Shown piece by piece: positions 48,150 through 59,444 of a stretch of 64,000 nt of DNA. Position numbers and translations under genes: made by a program. Where the stretch lies: positions 1,339,350,915-1,339,414,914 of the forward strand of contig OY856409.1 in NCBI GenBank assembly GCA_963693085.1. The letters run 5' to 3'. The DNA is from Alisma plantago-aquatica (taxonomy: Eukaryota > Streptophyta > Magnoliopsida > Alismatales > Alismataceae). The notes beneath the pieces were generated by a model, which saw only the letters and a list, made by a program, of their open reading frames with translations, made no database searches and was not told the DNA's origin. Numbering within the stretch: the first letter of the stretch is position 1; every line of letters starts with the position of its first letter.

Positions 48150-48614
48150 TTAAGACCTTCCGTTCTTCCCCCTCTTCCAAGGGAGGAGCCTCCTCTGCCT
48201 CTTCCTCACCCGTGAGCCACCCTCTCTCTGCTCAGGCTGCCTCGGGTGATTCTTCTCGGCGTAGAAAAATCAACATTATCATGTTCTTGGTCCTGCAGTA
48301 GACTGAAAGGGTTTTCGGATACATCAAACCCACTCCCCTCTTCAAAGATGGCCTCAACCACACATGCTTCAATACCTGACCAGTGTGGAAGCAGGGATGG
48401 AAGAGGGGGCATTGGGGGTGGAAGCGGAAGTGGAAGTGGAAGTGGATCAGTGCGAGGGAATGGATGGGGAAGGTCGATTGGAGGAAGAGGGGTCCCTGCC
48501 CCCCCCCCCCCCCCGGCGGGCTGGACGCCTGCCATGACCGCCCAAATCGCTCTTCCTAGAGATGGAACAGAGCAAGACTTAGAGAGAGAGTGTGGGTGGT
48601 TATAAATCTTTAAT
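48150..48614 (-). other. LINE 5' part: Pro/Gly/Ser-rich remnant with 16-C run
   Basis: The minus strand reads a Gly-rich run, then Pro/Leu-rich repeats from GGAAGTGGAAGTGGAAGTGG on the plus strand, then DQEHDNVDFSTPRRITRGSL. This may be the end of ORF1 or a 5' leader. The plus strand has 16 consecutive Cs at 48499-48514. No knuckle or RRM of a typical ORF1 can be identified. Confidence 0.5.
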
Positions 48615-48625
48615 CTTGGAGCTTT
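48615..48625 (+). repeat. LINE target-site duplication, right copy
   Basis: CTTGGAGCTTT, perfect match to 44724-44734; the Athila protease reading continues from here. Confidence 0.88.
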
Positions 48626-49003
48626 CACTATCCCATTCAATGTGGGAGATAATGAGGTAATACAAGGTCTAGCCAATCTTAGAGAAAGTATTAGCCTTAT
48701 GCCTCTCACACTAGCTCAAAGGTTGGGACTTACCGACATAGTCAAGAGGAGGATGTGAATTCAATCAGCAGACCATTCTTTTGTGAGATCGATAGGGATT
48801 GTAGAAAATGTTCCTATCTGAGTGATTTTTTTATATCATGTGATATAGTCCTAAGAGACACAGTGGAAGACCCAACATGTCCAATGATATTAGGAAGACC
48901 ATTCCTATCCACTGGGAGAACCTTGATAGATGTTGAAGTAGGGATTATCACTATAAGAAGGGGGAATGATCTATTGATTTTCATGTTCAAGATTCCATGA
49001 GAG
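48615..49003 (+). pseudogene. Athila-like protease (inactive)
   Basis: Directly after the LINE the reading FTIPFNVGDNEVIQGLANLR, then ESISLMPLTLAQRLGL, matches the N-terminal half of the retropepsin domain. The active-site triplet, normally Asp-Leu-Gly-Ala-Ser in this family, reads Asn-Leu-Arg-Glu-Ser, so the catalytic Asp is lost. After a frame break, 48755-49000 gives DIVLRDTVEDPTCPMILGRP, then FLSTGRTLIDVEVG, the second conserved block (ILGRPFL). The enzyme would cleave the Gag-Pol precursor. The N-terminal half was separated from gag by the LINE. Confidence 0.88.
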
Positions 49004-49145
49004 GATCATCTCTCTTTGAGCTAGTGTATTTCATTGATATATACAACCAGTTGTGTGAGGAAGGTCAGGAGAAAAATGTTAAAGTTGACCCACTTATGAG
49101 AGCTCTGAACAATCCTAGTCTGAATATATATATCTAGACCCACAA

Positions 49146-50240
49146 GTGGTCGAAATTCTTGACTATTTAAATCAACCTAAAGATGATGGCAATGATGAGG
49201 AGGATGTGGTTTTTGAGATTGTGAAATACACCTCTTCGGAGCAAAACCCTAAAGAGAAGGAAGCACAAAAACCTAAACCGGAGCTGAAGAAGATCCCTGG
49301 AGGATTAAAATATGAAATTCTTATTGATGAAGGAAGAAAACCAGTTGTTATAAATTCTACCTTGACAAAAGACCAATAGGAAAAGTTGTTGAATGAATTC
49401 AAGCTGAGAACAAAGGTAGTGGAGTATTTTGTAGAAGATAAAAAAGGTTTGATCTAAACTGTCTGAATGCATGGAATACACCTGGAAAAAATGTAAAAAA
49501 TCTCACCCAACCTCAGAGAAAGTTGAATCAGAACTTGAGAGTTGTAGTCAAGAAAGAGGTTTTAAATATTCGAGATGTGGGTATAATATACCCAATAATT
49601 GACAACAATTGAGTCACTCTCATACACATAGTGCCTAAGAAGAGAGGTATGACGATGGTGAAGGGAGAAAAAAATGATAAACTACAACGCAAATAGTAAT
49701 AGGTTAGGGGATCTGCATCGACTATATAAAACTCAATGTCACAACCAAGAAAGATCACTTCCCGTAGACATTCATAGACCAAGTTCTAGAACACCTATCC
49801 CATCATTTGTACTTATGTTTCTTGAATGGATACTCAGGATTTTACCAGTCCCCATTCACTCGGACGACCAAGATAAGACTACCTTCATTTGTATCTGTAG
49901 AACATATGCCTTTTGAAGAATGACGTTCGGCCTCTGCAACACACCAAAAACCTTTCTAAGGTGCTTTATTTTGGTGTTTACAGATTTTCTAGAAGACATT
50001 ATAGAGGTGTTCATGGATGATTTCTCCATGTATGACACTGACTTCAATAGCTATTTGAGAAACATTTCTCAAGTGCTGAAATGGTGTGAAGACAAACAAT
50101 TAGTTTTGAATGGGGAGAAATGTCATTTTATGGTCCACGAAGGTATAGTACTTGGTCACAAAATCTCCAAGAAAGGAATTGAAGTCAATTTAAGCAAGGT
50201 AGAAGCCATTTCTATGATCCCATACAAACATTTGTGACAG
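49146..50240 (+). pseudogene. Athila-like reverse transcriptase
   Basis: 49146-49379 contains PGGLKYEILIDEGRKPVVIN and STLTKDQ, the segment that leads into the RT. RKLNQNLRVVVKKEVLNIRD with GIIYPI and VPKKRGMT (about 49517-49660) is the RT entry block. After a badly broken stretch (49680-49915) the frame 49920-50237 has MTFGLCNTPKTFLRCF, the catalytic EVFMDDFS, CEDKQLVLNGEKCHF and EGIVLGHKISKKGIEV. The Asp-Asp pair of the FMDD box is intact. RT copies the element RNA to DNA in cytoplasmic particles. Several stops and frameshifts make it inactive. Confidence 0.9.
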
Positions 50241-50760
50241 GAGTAACAAGCTTTTTTGTCCATACAAGCTATTATAGGAGATTCATTAAGCATTTCTCCA
50301 AGATCTCTACACCCATGTCAAATCTGCTTGTCAAATATGTTGTGTTCAATTTCATGGACCAATGCCTTAAAGCTTTTGAAACCCTGAAAAGTGCTATGAT
50401 GACTACCCCATTCTCCAAGCTCTGGATTGGGCTCTTCCTTTTGAGGTAATGTGTGATGTGAGTGACTATGCCATTGGGGATGTGCTTGGGCAAAAGAAAG
50501 CCAAAAAGAACCACATGATTTATTATGAGAGAAAAACATTAAATGAAGCTCAGGTTAACTACAACACCATAGATAAAGTGATGCTAGAAATAGTGTTTTC
50601 TTTCAACAAGTTCATGTGCTACTTGATTGGATCAAAAGTGAAAGTATACACGGATCATGGAGATATCAAGTATCTCATATAGAAGAAAGACACCAAACCT
50701 AGGCTTCTGTGGTTGGCATTGTTGCTTTAAGATTTTGATCATGAGATATTATTAAAAGGG
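50241..50760 (+). pseudogene. Athila-like RT connection and RNase H
   Basis: 50234-50449 reads SYYRRFIKHFSKISTPMSNL and AFETLKSAMMTTPF, the RT thumb/connection. After a frameshift, 50449-50682 gives CDVSDYAIGDVLGQKKAKKN, YYERKTLNEAQVNYNT and SKVKVYTDHGDIKYLI, the RNase H domain with its catalytic Asp in DVSDYA and TDHG. RNase H degrades the RNA strand during reverse transcription. The frame ends in a TAG at 50682 and continues only in fragments to about 50760. Confidence 0.88.
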
Positions 50761-50939
50761 GGATAGAGAATGTAGTAGTTGACCACTTGTCACGAATTGT
50801 TATAGCCAACAATGACTCACTACCGGTCAATGACAGTTACCCAGATGAAGCTTTGATGATGACAAGCACCATCCAACCTAAGGTACCATGGTTTGCTGAT
50901 ATATGCAATTACCTTGCTTACTGACAATTGTCACCATAA

Positions 50940-51833
50940 ATCACATACAGTGAGAAGAAGAAGTTGCTTTCTAACCTAAAAAACTATTATTGGGATAACC
51001 CACTTTTATTTAGAAGGTGTAACTATAATATGCATTGTCAATGCATTCTGAAAGAAGAAGTGACACAAATTCTTCATGAGTGCCACTCTTTAACTTATGG
51101 TGGGCATTTAGGTGAAGACAGATGACTGCCAAGATTCTGCAATCTGGCTTTTATTGGCCTACTCTATTTAAGGATACACACGCCTATGTCAAATCTTGCA
51201 AAGATTGTCAACACACTAGAAACATATCAAAGAGGAATGAGATGCCCATGTCTGATTGGATCAAAGTTGAGATTTTTGATGCATGGAGAATATATTATAT
51301 GGGACCTTTCCCGTTATCACAATGCAACCTATACATCTTATTGTAGTGTATTGTGCATCCAAGTGGGTGGAAGCGATAGCCACCCCCACTTCTGACTCAA
51401 AGGCCATGATAAGGTTGTTTGAGAAGATCATCTTTCCCAAATATTGTGTCCCATGCACCGTCATTAGTGATGGGGGATCCCATTTTGGAGACAATTCAAA
51501 GCCCTCCTAAAGAAGTATGGAGTAAGGAAAAAGTGACCACTCCTTACCACCCATAAACCTCAAGCCAAGTTGAGGTTTCAAATAGTCATATTAAACAAAT
51601 TCTGGAAAAGAAGGTCATGCACACTTGAAAAGATTGGTTGATGAATTTTGATGATGCTATATGGGCATATCACACTGCCTATAAGACTCCAGTAGGGACC
51701 ACTCCCTATAGGTTGATTTATGGCAAGGCATGCCATTTACCAGTTGAATTAGAGCACAAGGCCTTTTTGGAAATCAAATTATTGAATATGAACCCAACAC
51801 TGGCCGGGCCATTCTTTGGAAATTCATATAAAA
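50940..51833 (+). pseudogene. Athila-like integrase (partial, inactive)
   Basis: The zinc-binding N-terminus is visible as LHECHSLTYGGHLGED near 51078-51118. It is followed by MTAKILQSGFYWPTLFKDTH and CKDCQHTRNISKRNEMP (51122-51245). The core shows YYMGPFP where this lineage has a catalytic Asp two residues earlier, here Tyr. KWVEAIATPTSDSKAMIRLF and VISDGGSHFG (51366-51490) keep the second Asp. 51638-51780 reads [20 protein letters not shown] and [15 protein letters not shown], the conserved C-terminal part of the core. At about 51800 similarity ends. Integrase would insert the cDNA in the nucleus. Frame changes and the missing Asp make it non-functional. Confidence 0.88.
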
Positions 51834-51860
51834 TTATTGTTTTATCAAAAAAATGAGAAA

Positions 51861-53020
51861 AAAATATTCCATGGGAAGGATTTTTTATTTTCTATCGATT
51901 GGTATTGTTTTCAAATGGTATCTGCAATACATTGCTTCAAAATTCAAAGACCAAAATAAGGGTTATAGGCTTATAAAATCATGAACATATTATGATTTTA
52001 ATCGAATTACAGGTGATTAAAGGCTCAATCAAGTCAGGGGACTTGACCTTAAGGTGACCTACTCTAGGTAAGAAGGTCATGCATATTTGTCACAAGTAAT
52101 TTTGGTTTAATGCTTGTTTATTTATGATTATGCACATTAATATATTTCATGAATTAGTGTGTCCGTAAGAAGACATCATGTATATCTATCACTATTTTCT
52201 TGAGTGTTTACTTATAGTCCATGGTAGAACCCTTACTATGATTATGATTAAGATCAATGAATCATGCTCAAGAAGGGGAAACCCTATTATGATTTAAGGG
52301 AGAAATCCCATCATGGCATTAAGAGGGAGAAATCCATCATGGTATTAAGAGGAGAAATTAGATTATTCAAAGATCATGATAATGTTAATGTTAATGGTTA
52401 AGATGATTGGAACTGAATCAATTTGTATATGCTTCTCGAATCATGGACCTCAAGAGGTCTTAAAGGGCTTTCCTACCAATCATGTGCTCTTAAATGGGCG
52501 TCATAGAGAGATGCATATATTTACTATTTAATTTTCCATGTTATTAGTGACTTGTGAATGCTGAAGATAATCCATGTTCAAGTGTATGTCAAATTATTTC
52601 AAGTTAAGTTTGTTCATGTCAAGTTATTATTTTTCTATCTTATAAAGTGACAAATACCTCTTACTGATGTGATGTTTGTTTTGCATGGCTGGGGACACGA
52701 TGTCTGTAGGATTTGGAGCAAGTGAAAGATAAAAAAGAATGAAGGAGTAGGATATACACAAGCTTAGCCTGGTGGGAAGCCATTTACCAACTCAATCTAG
52801 AGTTTAGATAGCATTCATATTATGCTTAGTCATGTTACCAATTAGATTAAATTTCATAGATGAACATGATATAATTTTCTTTTGCCAAGAATTGTGTCTG
52901 AACCAGTTTTAAATCAATGCAAAGTGTTTCATTTACTTTAATTGCATGATCAACATATTGTGACACCCCCATTGAGTAAAAATGCTTCTGCTCGTATGAT
53001 ATGAAAAGTGGGGTGTTACA
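51861..53020 (+). repeat. 5' LTR of element C (3' portion)
   Basis: Ends AAGTGGGGTGTTACA before the PBS. The last 62 bp begin TGTGACACCCCC and end GGGGTGTTACA, an inverted pair resembling LTR termini brought close together. The left limit is unknown; it joins the end of the Athila-like integrase near 51840. Confidence 0.5.
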
Positions 53021-53023
53021 TTA

Positions 53024-53033
53024 TGGTATCAGA
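53024..53033 (+). promoter_or_regulatory. Primer binding site of element C
   Basis: TGGTATCAGA, identical to the tRNA-iMet complement, three bases after the LTR end. Confidence 0.78.
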
Positions 53034-53495
53034 GAAATTTTGGTAAATGGCATAGTCACCCTAGAATGAAGATGTAAGGTTAGGTATTGGAATGGACTCC
53101 CAATAAAAGATAACATGTCCTATAATGACTATAGTATATGTTCATAGAAGTGATAAGACATGATATGGGTAGAATTTTAGCTAGTCAGATATCAAGTATA
53201 AACCTAACCTAGATAATGAGGTAGTCTCTTCATTCTCAATGGTCATGGCCAACCAATTAAGAATTGAAAAGGGATGTCACAAGCATGAGACTTTAAATGC
53301 ATTTCTCCTTTCTTACTAGTGCATGTGGTATTAGACAGGTGTATTAGTAGGTCATTGAGAGGTAGCATGATAAGATCCCACATCTCTGGGCATGTTCTTG
53401 ATCATCATATATCTAGGACTGTAGGAGGTACCTAAATACCTAAGTTATATAGTTATACACAAATGATAGAAATTCATGACAAGGATGGGTTAGAT
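53034..53495 (+). other. Interior of element C, non-coding
   Basis: Under 0.5 kb without a reading frame or retroelement motif. The end, GAAATTCATGACAAGGATGG, resembles the conserved pre-PPT text of Tekay/Del elements. Confidence 0.55.
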
Positions 53496-55896
53496 TGTAA
53501 CATACTAGATCTCAGACCCTACCCTGGAAGTTGACATTTTGGACTTAGCCAAACAAGGTTGAAGGTTAGATCTAAATAGATGTTTAGTATAACCCCAATG
53601 AGCTAATGCATGTATAGATCACATTAATATAGCCTAATGTTCTAACATTAATCTTAGGTTTATAATGGATACATAAAATATGCCACATAACTCATTTTGG
53701 TGGTAATATGAAGATAAGGAAGTTAATTGGATGAATAATTTAGATTATGGGTCGTTAATGGGGCATATGACATATCTCATAAAAATAAGTCTCAAATTTT
53801 GAAACAACTTCAAATTCATAATCTACACATCAAAATTTGCCTACATGTCAAATTTCATCTAATTTGGACAACCTTGAAATATTAGGATAAGTTTAGGAGA
53901 GAAAATGAGTAAAAGGAAGAAGTAATGAATAATGTGATTATATAACTTCAAAATATGTAAATAATGGTAAATTCATATTCAAAACATTAAATATAACTTG
54001 TGGATGAAGTTTGGTCCAATTTGGACATTGTTTGTGCAAGTTATGCAATTTTAGGTACATTTTGGACTTTTTTGCAATTTACCCAATTGGGAGGTTTTCT
54101 TTGTAAATGGTCAAATGAATTATAATCCTTATATATTCCCTTACCATTCTCAATTTTTTGAACCATAGGGCGCCTAGTTGCACCTTGGTTTGAAGGTGTT
54201 TCTTTCCAAGGGCATTTTAGGGATTACTCTCTTTATAAATGAGCTTATCTTTAGAAGCTATCAACCAGTGGGGTTATTTCTTTGATTAGAGGTCAGTTGG
54301 GATGGCCTATAAGTGTCCATAAACCGAAATTTGATATTTAAGAAACCTCTATGAGCTGTCCTCTTGCATGGCCATGAAATCCCTAGGCTAAGGACACATG
54401 GAAAGCTCCATGGACACCTCATGCTTGACTTCTTCCTTATCCATAAAGGTTTGCATGTCCATAGGCACCCTTAGCATTGGACACATGGAAAGTAACTTGA
54501 CACCTCCTGCTTGACTTATTTCTTATCCATAAAGGCTTGCATGTCCATGGACACCCCTATACATGACACATGGAAAGTCTTATAGACACCTCATACTTGA
54601 CCTCTTTCTTTATATAGCCATATCTACCCCTTCCCAACTCCCAATTCAAAAACTCTTTCTCTCCTTTATTTCCTCTAGCTTAGATCATCATTCTTAATCT
54701 ATTTTTCCACAAATATATTGTTCCATGGTAAAAGGAGGTGCCTACCTTGGTGGAGAAGGCTCCTAGGGTTCCAAATTTGCTCTATTTCGGGTTTCTAAAG
54801 CTCCTCCTTGGTTATTTCGACCAAAACTAGTAATTTTTCTACTTTTCTTGCTATTTTCATGTTGTTAGTCTTCCTTCCACCTTCCTTCAGGTCGGAACCA
54901 TGACCTTCCATGGTGAAACCCCACCTAGAACCCATAAACACATCATCTCCATGTTCTTTTGTTAGGGTTTTTCACCTCTAAAGTGAAGAAGCTGCTTCTT
55001 GCTCAAGATAGGAGCTTTGTTGGAGAAACCAACCTCTCTAAGCTTGGTAACCTTACTTATTGGACCTATATGTCTTCCCTAGAGATTCTTTGGAGGCCTA
55101 GGCTTGAGTTAGACTATTTAGACTCTGAAGTTGAGGTATGATGTATCCCCTATTCTTCTATGTTGAGAAATTCACATATGCTTATTCATTCTCTTTATCC
55201 AATGGACATTAGCCTATACACAATGGATTATCTTGTTATAAAATTATCTTGTTATGGACATTACCCTATATTTAAGTAATGGATTATATTGTTATAAAAT
55301 TTGTATGATGTGATTTATAGGAATACTCTAACTAGAGCAATGACACTCTGTGACAAAAATATATGAAAAAAAAAAGAAATTTTGAAAGTTATAAGCACAA
55401 GAACATCTCTTCCTTCCCTCTATTTTAATTCTAAAAAAGAGAAGCAAAGAATCACCACCATATAAAAATCAATTATGGGGTGGCATGCTTCCCAAAATGA
55501 AAACTCCATACCCCACAAAGGGGTGTACCATCAAAAGATGCCAAAAGTGAACATGAAAAAATGTGTGACCAATGTAGCCACAACTTCATAAATTCATATC
55601 CCGAGTCGAATAGAGGAGGGATCAATATATTTTTGTCACTTCTTTCTTTGTTTTCACACACCCAAATTCATCCTATTCTTGTGCAATAACTTAAAAAAAA
55701 GTAATAAAAATTGAGGGTGTCAAAGGGAAAGTAAGGCGATGCCTATTTTTCTACAAATTCTTATTTTAGAAGCTAGATGTGACAATTGTTTTGATAGGAA
55801 ATATATAATTTTATGATATGTGGTTCTAGGAGATTGGGTCACTTGGCCAAAATTTGGAGGTGAGGATTGTAGTGATGTTATTAAGGTGAGGATGGT
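53496..55896 (+). repeat. 3' LTR of element C (5' portion) and adjoining AT-rich DNA
   Basis: Starts TGTAACATACTAGATC. Text such as TGCAATTTACCCAATTGGG near 54072 is like that in the LTR of element A (GCAATTTACCCAAGATG at 7394), supporting a related family. Three loose repeats of TCCATGGACACC / GACACATGGAAAGT phrases occur at 54380-54600. No gene. An inverted-repeat element lies at 55341-55722. No LTR 3' end was found before 55897. Confidence 0.5.
55341..55722. mobile_element. MITE-like element with imperfect terminal inverted repeats
   Basis: The left end TGACACTCT and right end AGGGTGTCA are inverted. Further in, AAGTTATAAGCACAAGAA on the left matches ATTCTTGTGCAATAACTT on the right in reverse. 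A separate internal pair GTGACAAAAATATAT (55350) / ATATATTTTTGTCAC (about 55625-55639) is also inverted and perfect over 14-15 bp. No reading frame and no clear target-site duplication, so superfamily is unknown. Confidence 0.45.
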
Positions 55897-58800
55897 TGTA
55901 AAGACTCGATCTTTGCGATCAAATATTTACAAAATAATATCAAAAACATAAACATTCCTTTTTACATTCATGCTTGTACATCAGAGTCGCAGAAGCTTAC
56001 AAATATGATTACAAAGTTTAAGAATAACATTTCATTACTATCTACTCTTCAACGGAGGACTACCCAATGCATGTCTCTTCAAGTTCTTCCATCTACTACC
56101 TGCCCATGAGTTCCCAAAGGGAACGAAACCACACATGGACCCCATTGAAGGGAAATAAAGGTCAGCAGAGCTGGTACTAAATTCTTATATCGAGCTATTT
56201 CTAAAATATATGTACTAAATATGATTCAAGGTAATATCAAATCTAAGAAAGGAATATTTGGTGGACTAACTTCATCAAAGCAAGGATAGAAATATTTCAA
56301 TGGTTGTATTTCAAGATCAAGTTTCCACAAGGATATGCAAAATAGTTCAAGATATCAAATTATCAAAATATTTGCAATGATCAAATTTTGAATATTAAGG
56401 TTGAGCACTATCATATCATTTCCTTCTAGGGCAACAATGCCTTATGTTCAATCATCTATGAAAGAACAACATTGAGCCTAATTACTATGTTAACCAGTCG
56501 ACTGGGGGACAACTAATACATTACACATGTGCACAGGGCGGCGGGGCGTACCCTACCTCAAGTGAGCCAAAGCTCTAAGGGGCCAAAGCCCAAAGGGACC
56601 AATGTCCAGGGAGTCAAAACTCTAAATAGATCAATTCAAGTGCTATTATAATATTCAATGCATTCAAACAATAATCAATCTGAGGTGGTGAACTTTCAAA
56701 GAGGTAGGAAAGGCTTAAACAAGTATAGGGTTCACCACTAAACAATGTACAAGGCATTCAAGAGGAAAATGAACAACTCAATATAAAAATAGAGAATCTA
56801 GTACCTCAAATTATTCAACGCTCCATAAATTGATCAATCATAACAAGGCTCCAAGGAGAAGAATCTACAAATTTATGTAACGATGTTATCACTTGGCTTG
56901 GAATTAATTGTTCAATTTCTACTATTCATGATTAGGGTTCATCTTGAATTATTACCTGATATTACAAATTGTTATCTCCCATTTAGGGTTTCAAATCCTT
57001 CTATTTATAAGATCCATCGTTAGTCAAATAGTTCTAGATATGTCCAAGTTACCCATGTATCTAAATGTATATATAAGCTTTCCAACTTAGGTATATTAGT
57101 GTGAAAATATCATTCCATTCCATCCTATAATATTAAGATAACTAGTGATATTGTTTCCTCTATCATTAAGGCCTAAATTATTATTCTTTCTAATATATAT
57201 ATAGAAATATATTTAGTCACGAAAATGTTTATTTACCCACACAATACTTACTAAGGGTATCTAGGGTTCAATTTCAACATATCTTGATATACACTAATCA
57301 TATACTTAGATACTAATTATGTTCTCAAATATAAGTAGAATCTAGATGAGCTATAATAGGGTAAATTCATACTTTGTTCCATCAATATGCCATCTAAACT
57401 AATTTTGTGTTAACATGAGTCCATCCATGTGTATGTTTTATCTTATTTAGTTATTTAGCTTAGTAGCTAAGCTACTACATGATATAACAATATTAAATGC
57501 ATAAATATATTGAACATATAGTCATTAAGCTAGTTACTACACATGCTTTTGATGCATTCATATGTATATATATATATAGTATTACCACCTAGTCTTCTCG
57601 TGAACTAGTTTATTTCTACACTTAGGGAATTTAGTTAAAGGCCTCTTGTTTAGTGTTATATATGCATTCATCCATGTGTATGTAAATTATGTAGATATGT
57701 TGGTTTGGTACTCAAGACACTTTAGTAAATAAGGTTATTTCTATACTATTATCTCAAGTACTGAACTAATAAATGCAGAAGTCAAAGATACCTTACCGTT
57801 CGTGTGAGGCACTATTGGTTAGAGTTAAAATCAATAACTCGTTCCTTGTTCCCCTTCCTTGTCCATGATTCTACTAGGGTGGGCATTGAGTCTAGGATTC
57901 AAGTAGCTTGGGATTCCTAGACAGGTTCCTTCAATCTGTTGCGATTAGTTCTTCCTTGTACAGGTCGCAAACTGAAGATGGCATCTTGTGCTGAAGGCAA
58001 GGGACTCTAGTGCGGTCTTGAGAAAGGAGGGAGGGTTGTCGTTCTATTGCTTTCAGTGTTCAAGCTATTGGTTGTGGTTGTCGAGGAGGTTGAACACCCG
58101 TGTTTGTAGATCTGCCGAGGTAGATTGGGTTATGAAATCACTGGGAAGGCGATTAGTCAAGTAGGGGCAGTGATACCAGAGGCTTGCAGACGGTGAATAT
58201 GAGTGATCACGTGGTTGAAGACAGGAAAAAAAAAGGGCGCCGAAGGGGTTCGGCGTTGGCTGGCGATGTTCAGGCTTGAAGTGAATACTTGGTGGTTCAT
58301 GGGCGATGAAGTTGCAAGGCATCAGGTACATGCGCTGGTTTCTGGTCTGAGTTGAGCTGGCTGGCGACCTACAGATGTGCAGTATGTAGGCGGCCGGAAT
58401 TGATGGTGCAAGCCATACCAGTTTGGCCGAGAAACCAGTCGCCATAGTTAGGTGTTTCAGATGTTCTCCCACGGTGGGAATCAGGGTTCCACGAGCATAG
58501 AATCACGTAGGATGGAAGTAGATGGCCTGGAAATTGGGTAGTTGTCGGAGGGAGTTGCAGGTGTGCAGGACTTCCGGTGATGCCTAGTGGTTTCCTTGCT
58601 GGCGAGGCAGCGGCGTCGGGTCTGACAGACTGGGGAGCATCGTGGAGATTCTGAGGGCGGTGCCGTTGACCGTTGTAGGTCTGTGTTGGCATCAAGACAA
58701 TGGACTGCCGAGTTCCCTGTGTTGCAGATTGGTGACGGCATCTGTTGGTCGGGGTAATTGTAGGTGGCGCCGAGAAAGAGAGGGAGACCTCCTAGGTTTC

Positions 58801-59169
58801 TCAGTGCGGCTGGTATTGCCCAGTGGCTAGGTTGGAAGGTTGGCGCTGGAGGTGGTGTCGTTAAAAGCCCGCAGGCGGTTGCCGGTCAGGGCGCTGTCCT
58901 CAGGTGTTGCCGCACTGGTGAACAATGGCGGCAGGTTCCTGGTGCTAATGAGGGTCAGACTTGTCGCTACCTTCTTCTACACTGTTGTCCCAAGGATCCG
59001 AGCTCAACAATCGTTGACGTTGCAGGTGGGAAATCAGGTGGCTTGCTCATCACTGGTCGCGGCACCATGGTCTGATCTAGCTTTGCTGGAAGTTCAGCAG
59101 GTCGGGGAGACTTGGCGGCGGCAGGTTCAGGGTGTTGCCAGGCTTGGTGTCTTAGTATCGTGCCCATGC

Positions 59170-59178
59170 CTATATAGG
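59170..59178 (-). promoter_or_regulatory. Candidate TATA box of the minus-strand LTR
   Basis: CTATATAGG (palindromic core) on the minus strand reads GCCTATATAGGCATGGGC, in GC-rich U3-like sequence about 430 bp inside the LTR start, allowing for the MITE between. Confidence 0.45.
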
Positions 59179-59188
59179 CTAGGGCGGG

Positions 59189-59196
59189 GTGCTAGG
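59189..59196 (+). repeat. hAT MITE target-site duplication, left copy
   Basis: GTGCTAGG, identical to 59496-59503; eight bases, the hAT length. Confidence 0.92.
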
Positions 59197-59413
59197 CAGG
59201 GGCGGAACCAGAAATACACAATAGGGGGGCTGAGTTCCTAAAGGGGGCTGAAAAATAAAATATGCACTCACTAAGATTTGAACCTGCACTATTTACACAA
59301 CTAAAGACACAAAGTACCACTTCTGCTAGTCACCAATTATGTCAAATATACTGTAAAACATATATATATCTAATTATTATTTATATTTTCATAATCATAT
59401 TTCATCTTTTTTT

Positions 59414-59444
<31 letters not shown>

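Larger units (their letters stand above)
44735..48614 (-). mobile_element. L1-type LINE inserted in the Athila-like element (3,880 bp, 5'-truncated)
   Basis: On the minus strand the insertion starts at 48614 and ends in a short poly(A) at 44735-44741, after an 80-bp 3' tail ending TAATATTTTACCTTATCC. The 11-bp direct repeat CTTGGAGCTTT flanks it on both sides, and the two flanks join into one continuous Athila protease reading (KKKDLGA then FTIPFNVGD). Endonuclease, RT and a C-terminal zinc-finger region are all in one frame with only a few stops. ORF1 is missing apart from a possible Pro/Gly-rich remnant near the 5' end, so it is 5'-truncated relative to a typical ~6-kb plant L1, as usual for target-primed insertion. 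Confidence 0.92.
38699..51860 (+). mobile_element. Athila-like Ty3/Gypsy retrotransposon, decayed and 3'-truncated, with nested LINE
   Basis: Order on the plus strand: LTR (TGATC to GATCA), decayed tRNA-Asp-type PBS, gag, protease, RT, RNase H, integrase. All coding parts match the Athila lineage in wording but are broken by many stops and frameshifts, and catalytic residues are lost in protease and integrase. A 3.9-kb LINE is inserted at the start of the protease. No env-like region and no 3' LTR were found; recognisable sequence ends in the integrase C-terminal part near 51830. The 5' boundary at 38699 is supported by the abrupt end of element B homology and by the 5-bp inverted LTR ends. 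Confidence 0.8.
51861..55896 (+). mobile_element. Element C: Tekay-like LTR remnants around a 475-bp interior
   Basis: GGGGTGTTACA at 53010-53020 is an LTR 3' end, followed by TTATGGTATCAGAGA (PBS). Only 475 bp later, GACAAGGATGGGTTAGAT is followed by TGTAACATACTAGATCTC, a PPT and LTR start of the same kind as in element B. So 51861-53020 is the end of a 5' LTR and 53496 onward the start of a 3' LTR. Outer boundaries are not fixed, and I could not align the two LTR portions with each other because they cover different parts of the LTR. No protein motif is present. Confidence 0.55.

Noticed and set aside
47523..48215. 230-codon plus-strand frame
   Set aside because: Antisense of the LINE endonuclease; no domain in this direction.
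48246..48605. Gly-Ser-rich plus-strand frame
   Set aside because: Antisense to the LINE and generated by its Pro/Gly repeat.
58040..59240. Possible host gene in the GC-rich block (overlapping frames on both strands)
   Set aside because: Frames overlap on both strands, have no recognisable domain, and lie between LTR ends; GC content alone creates them.
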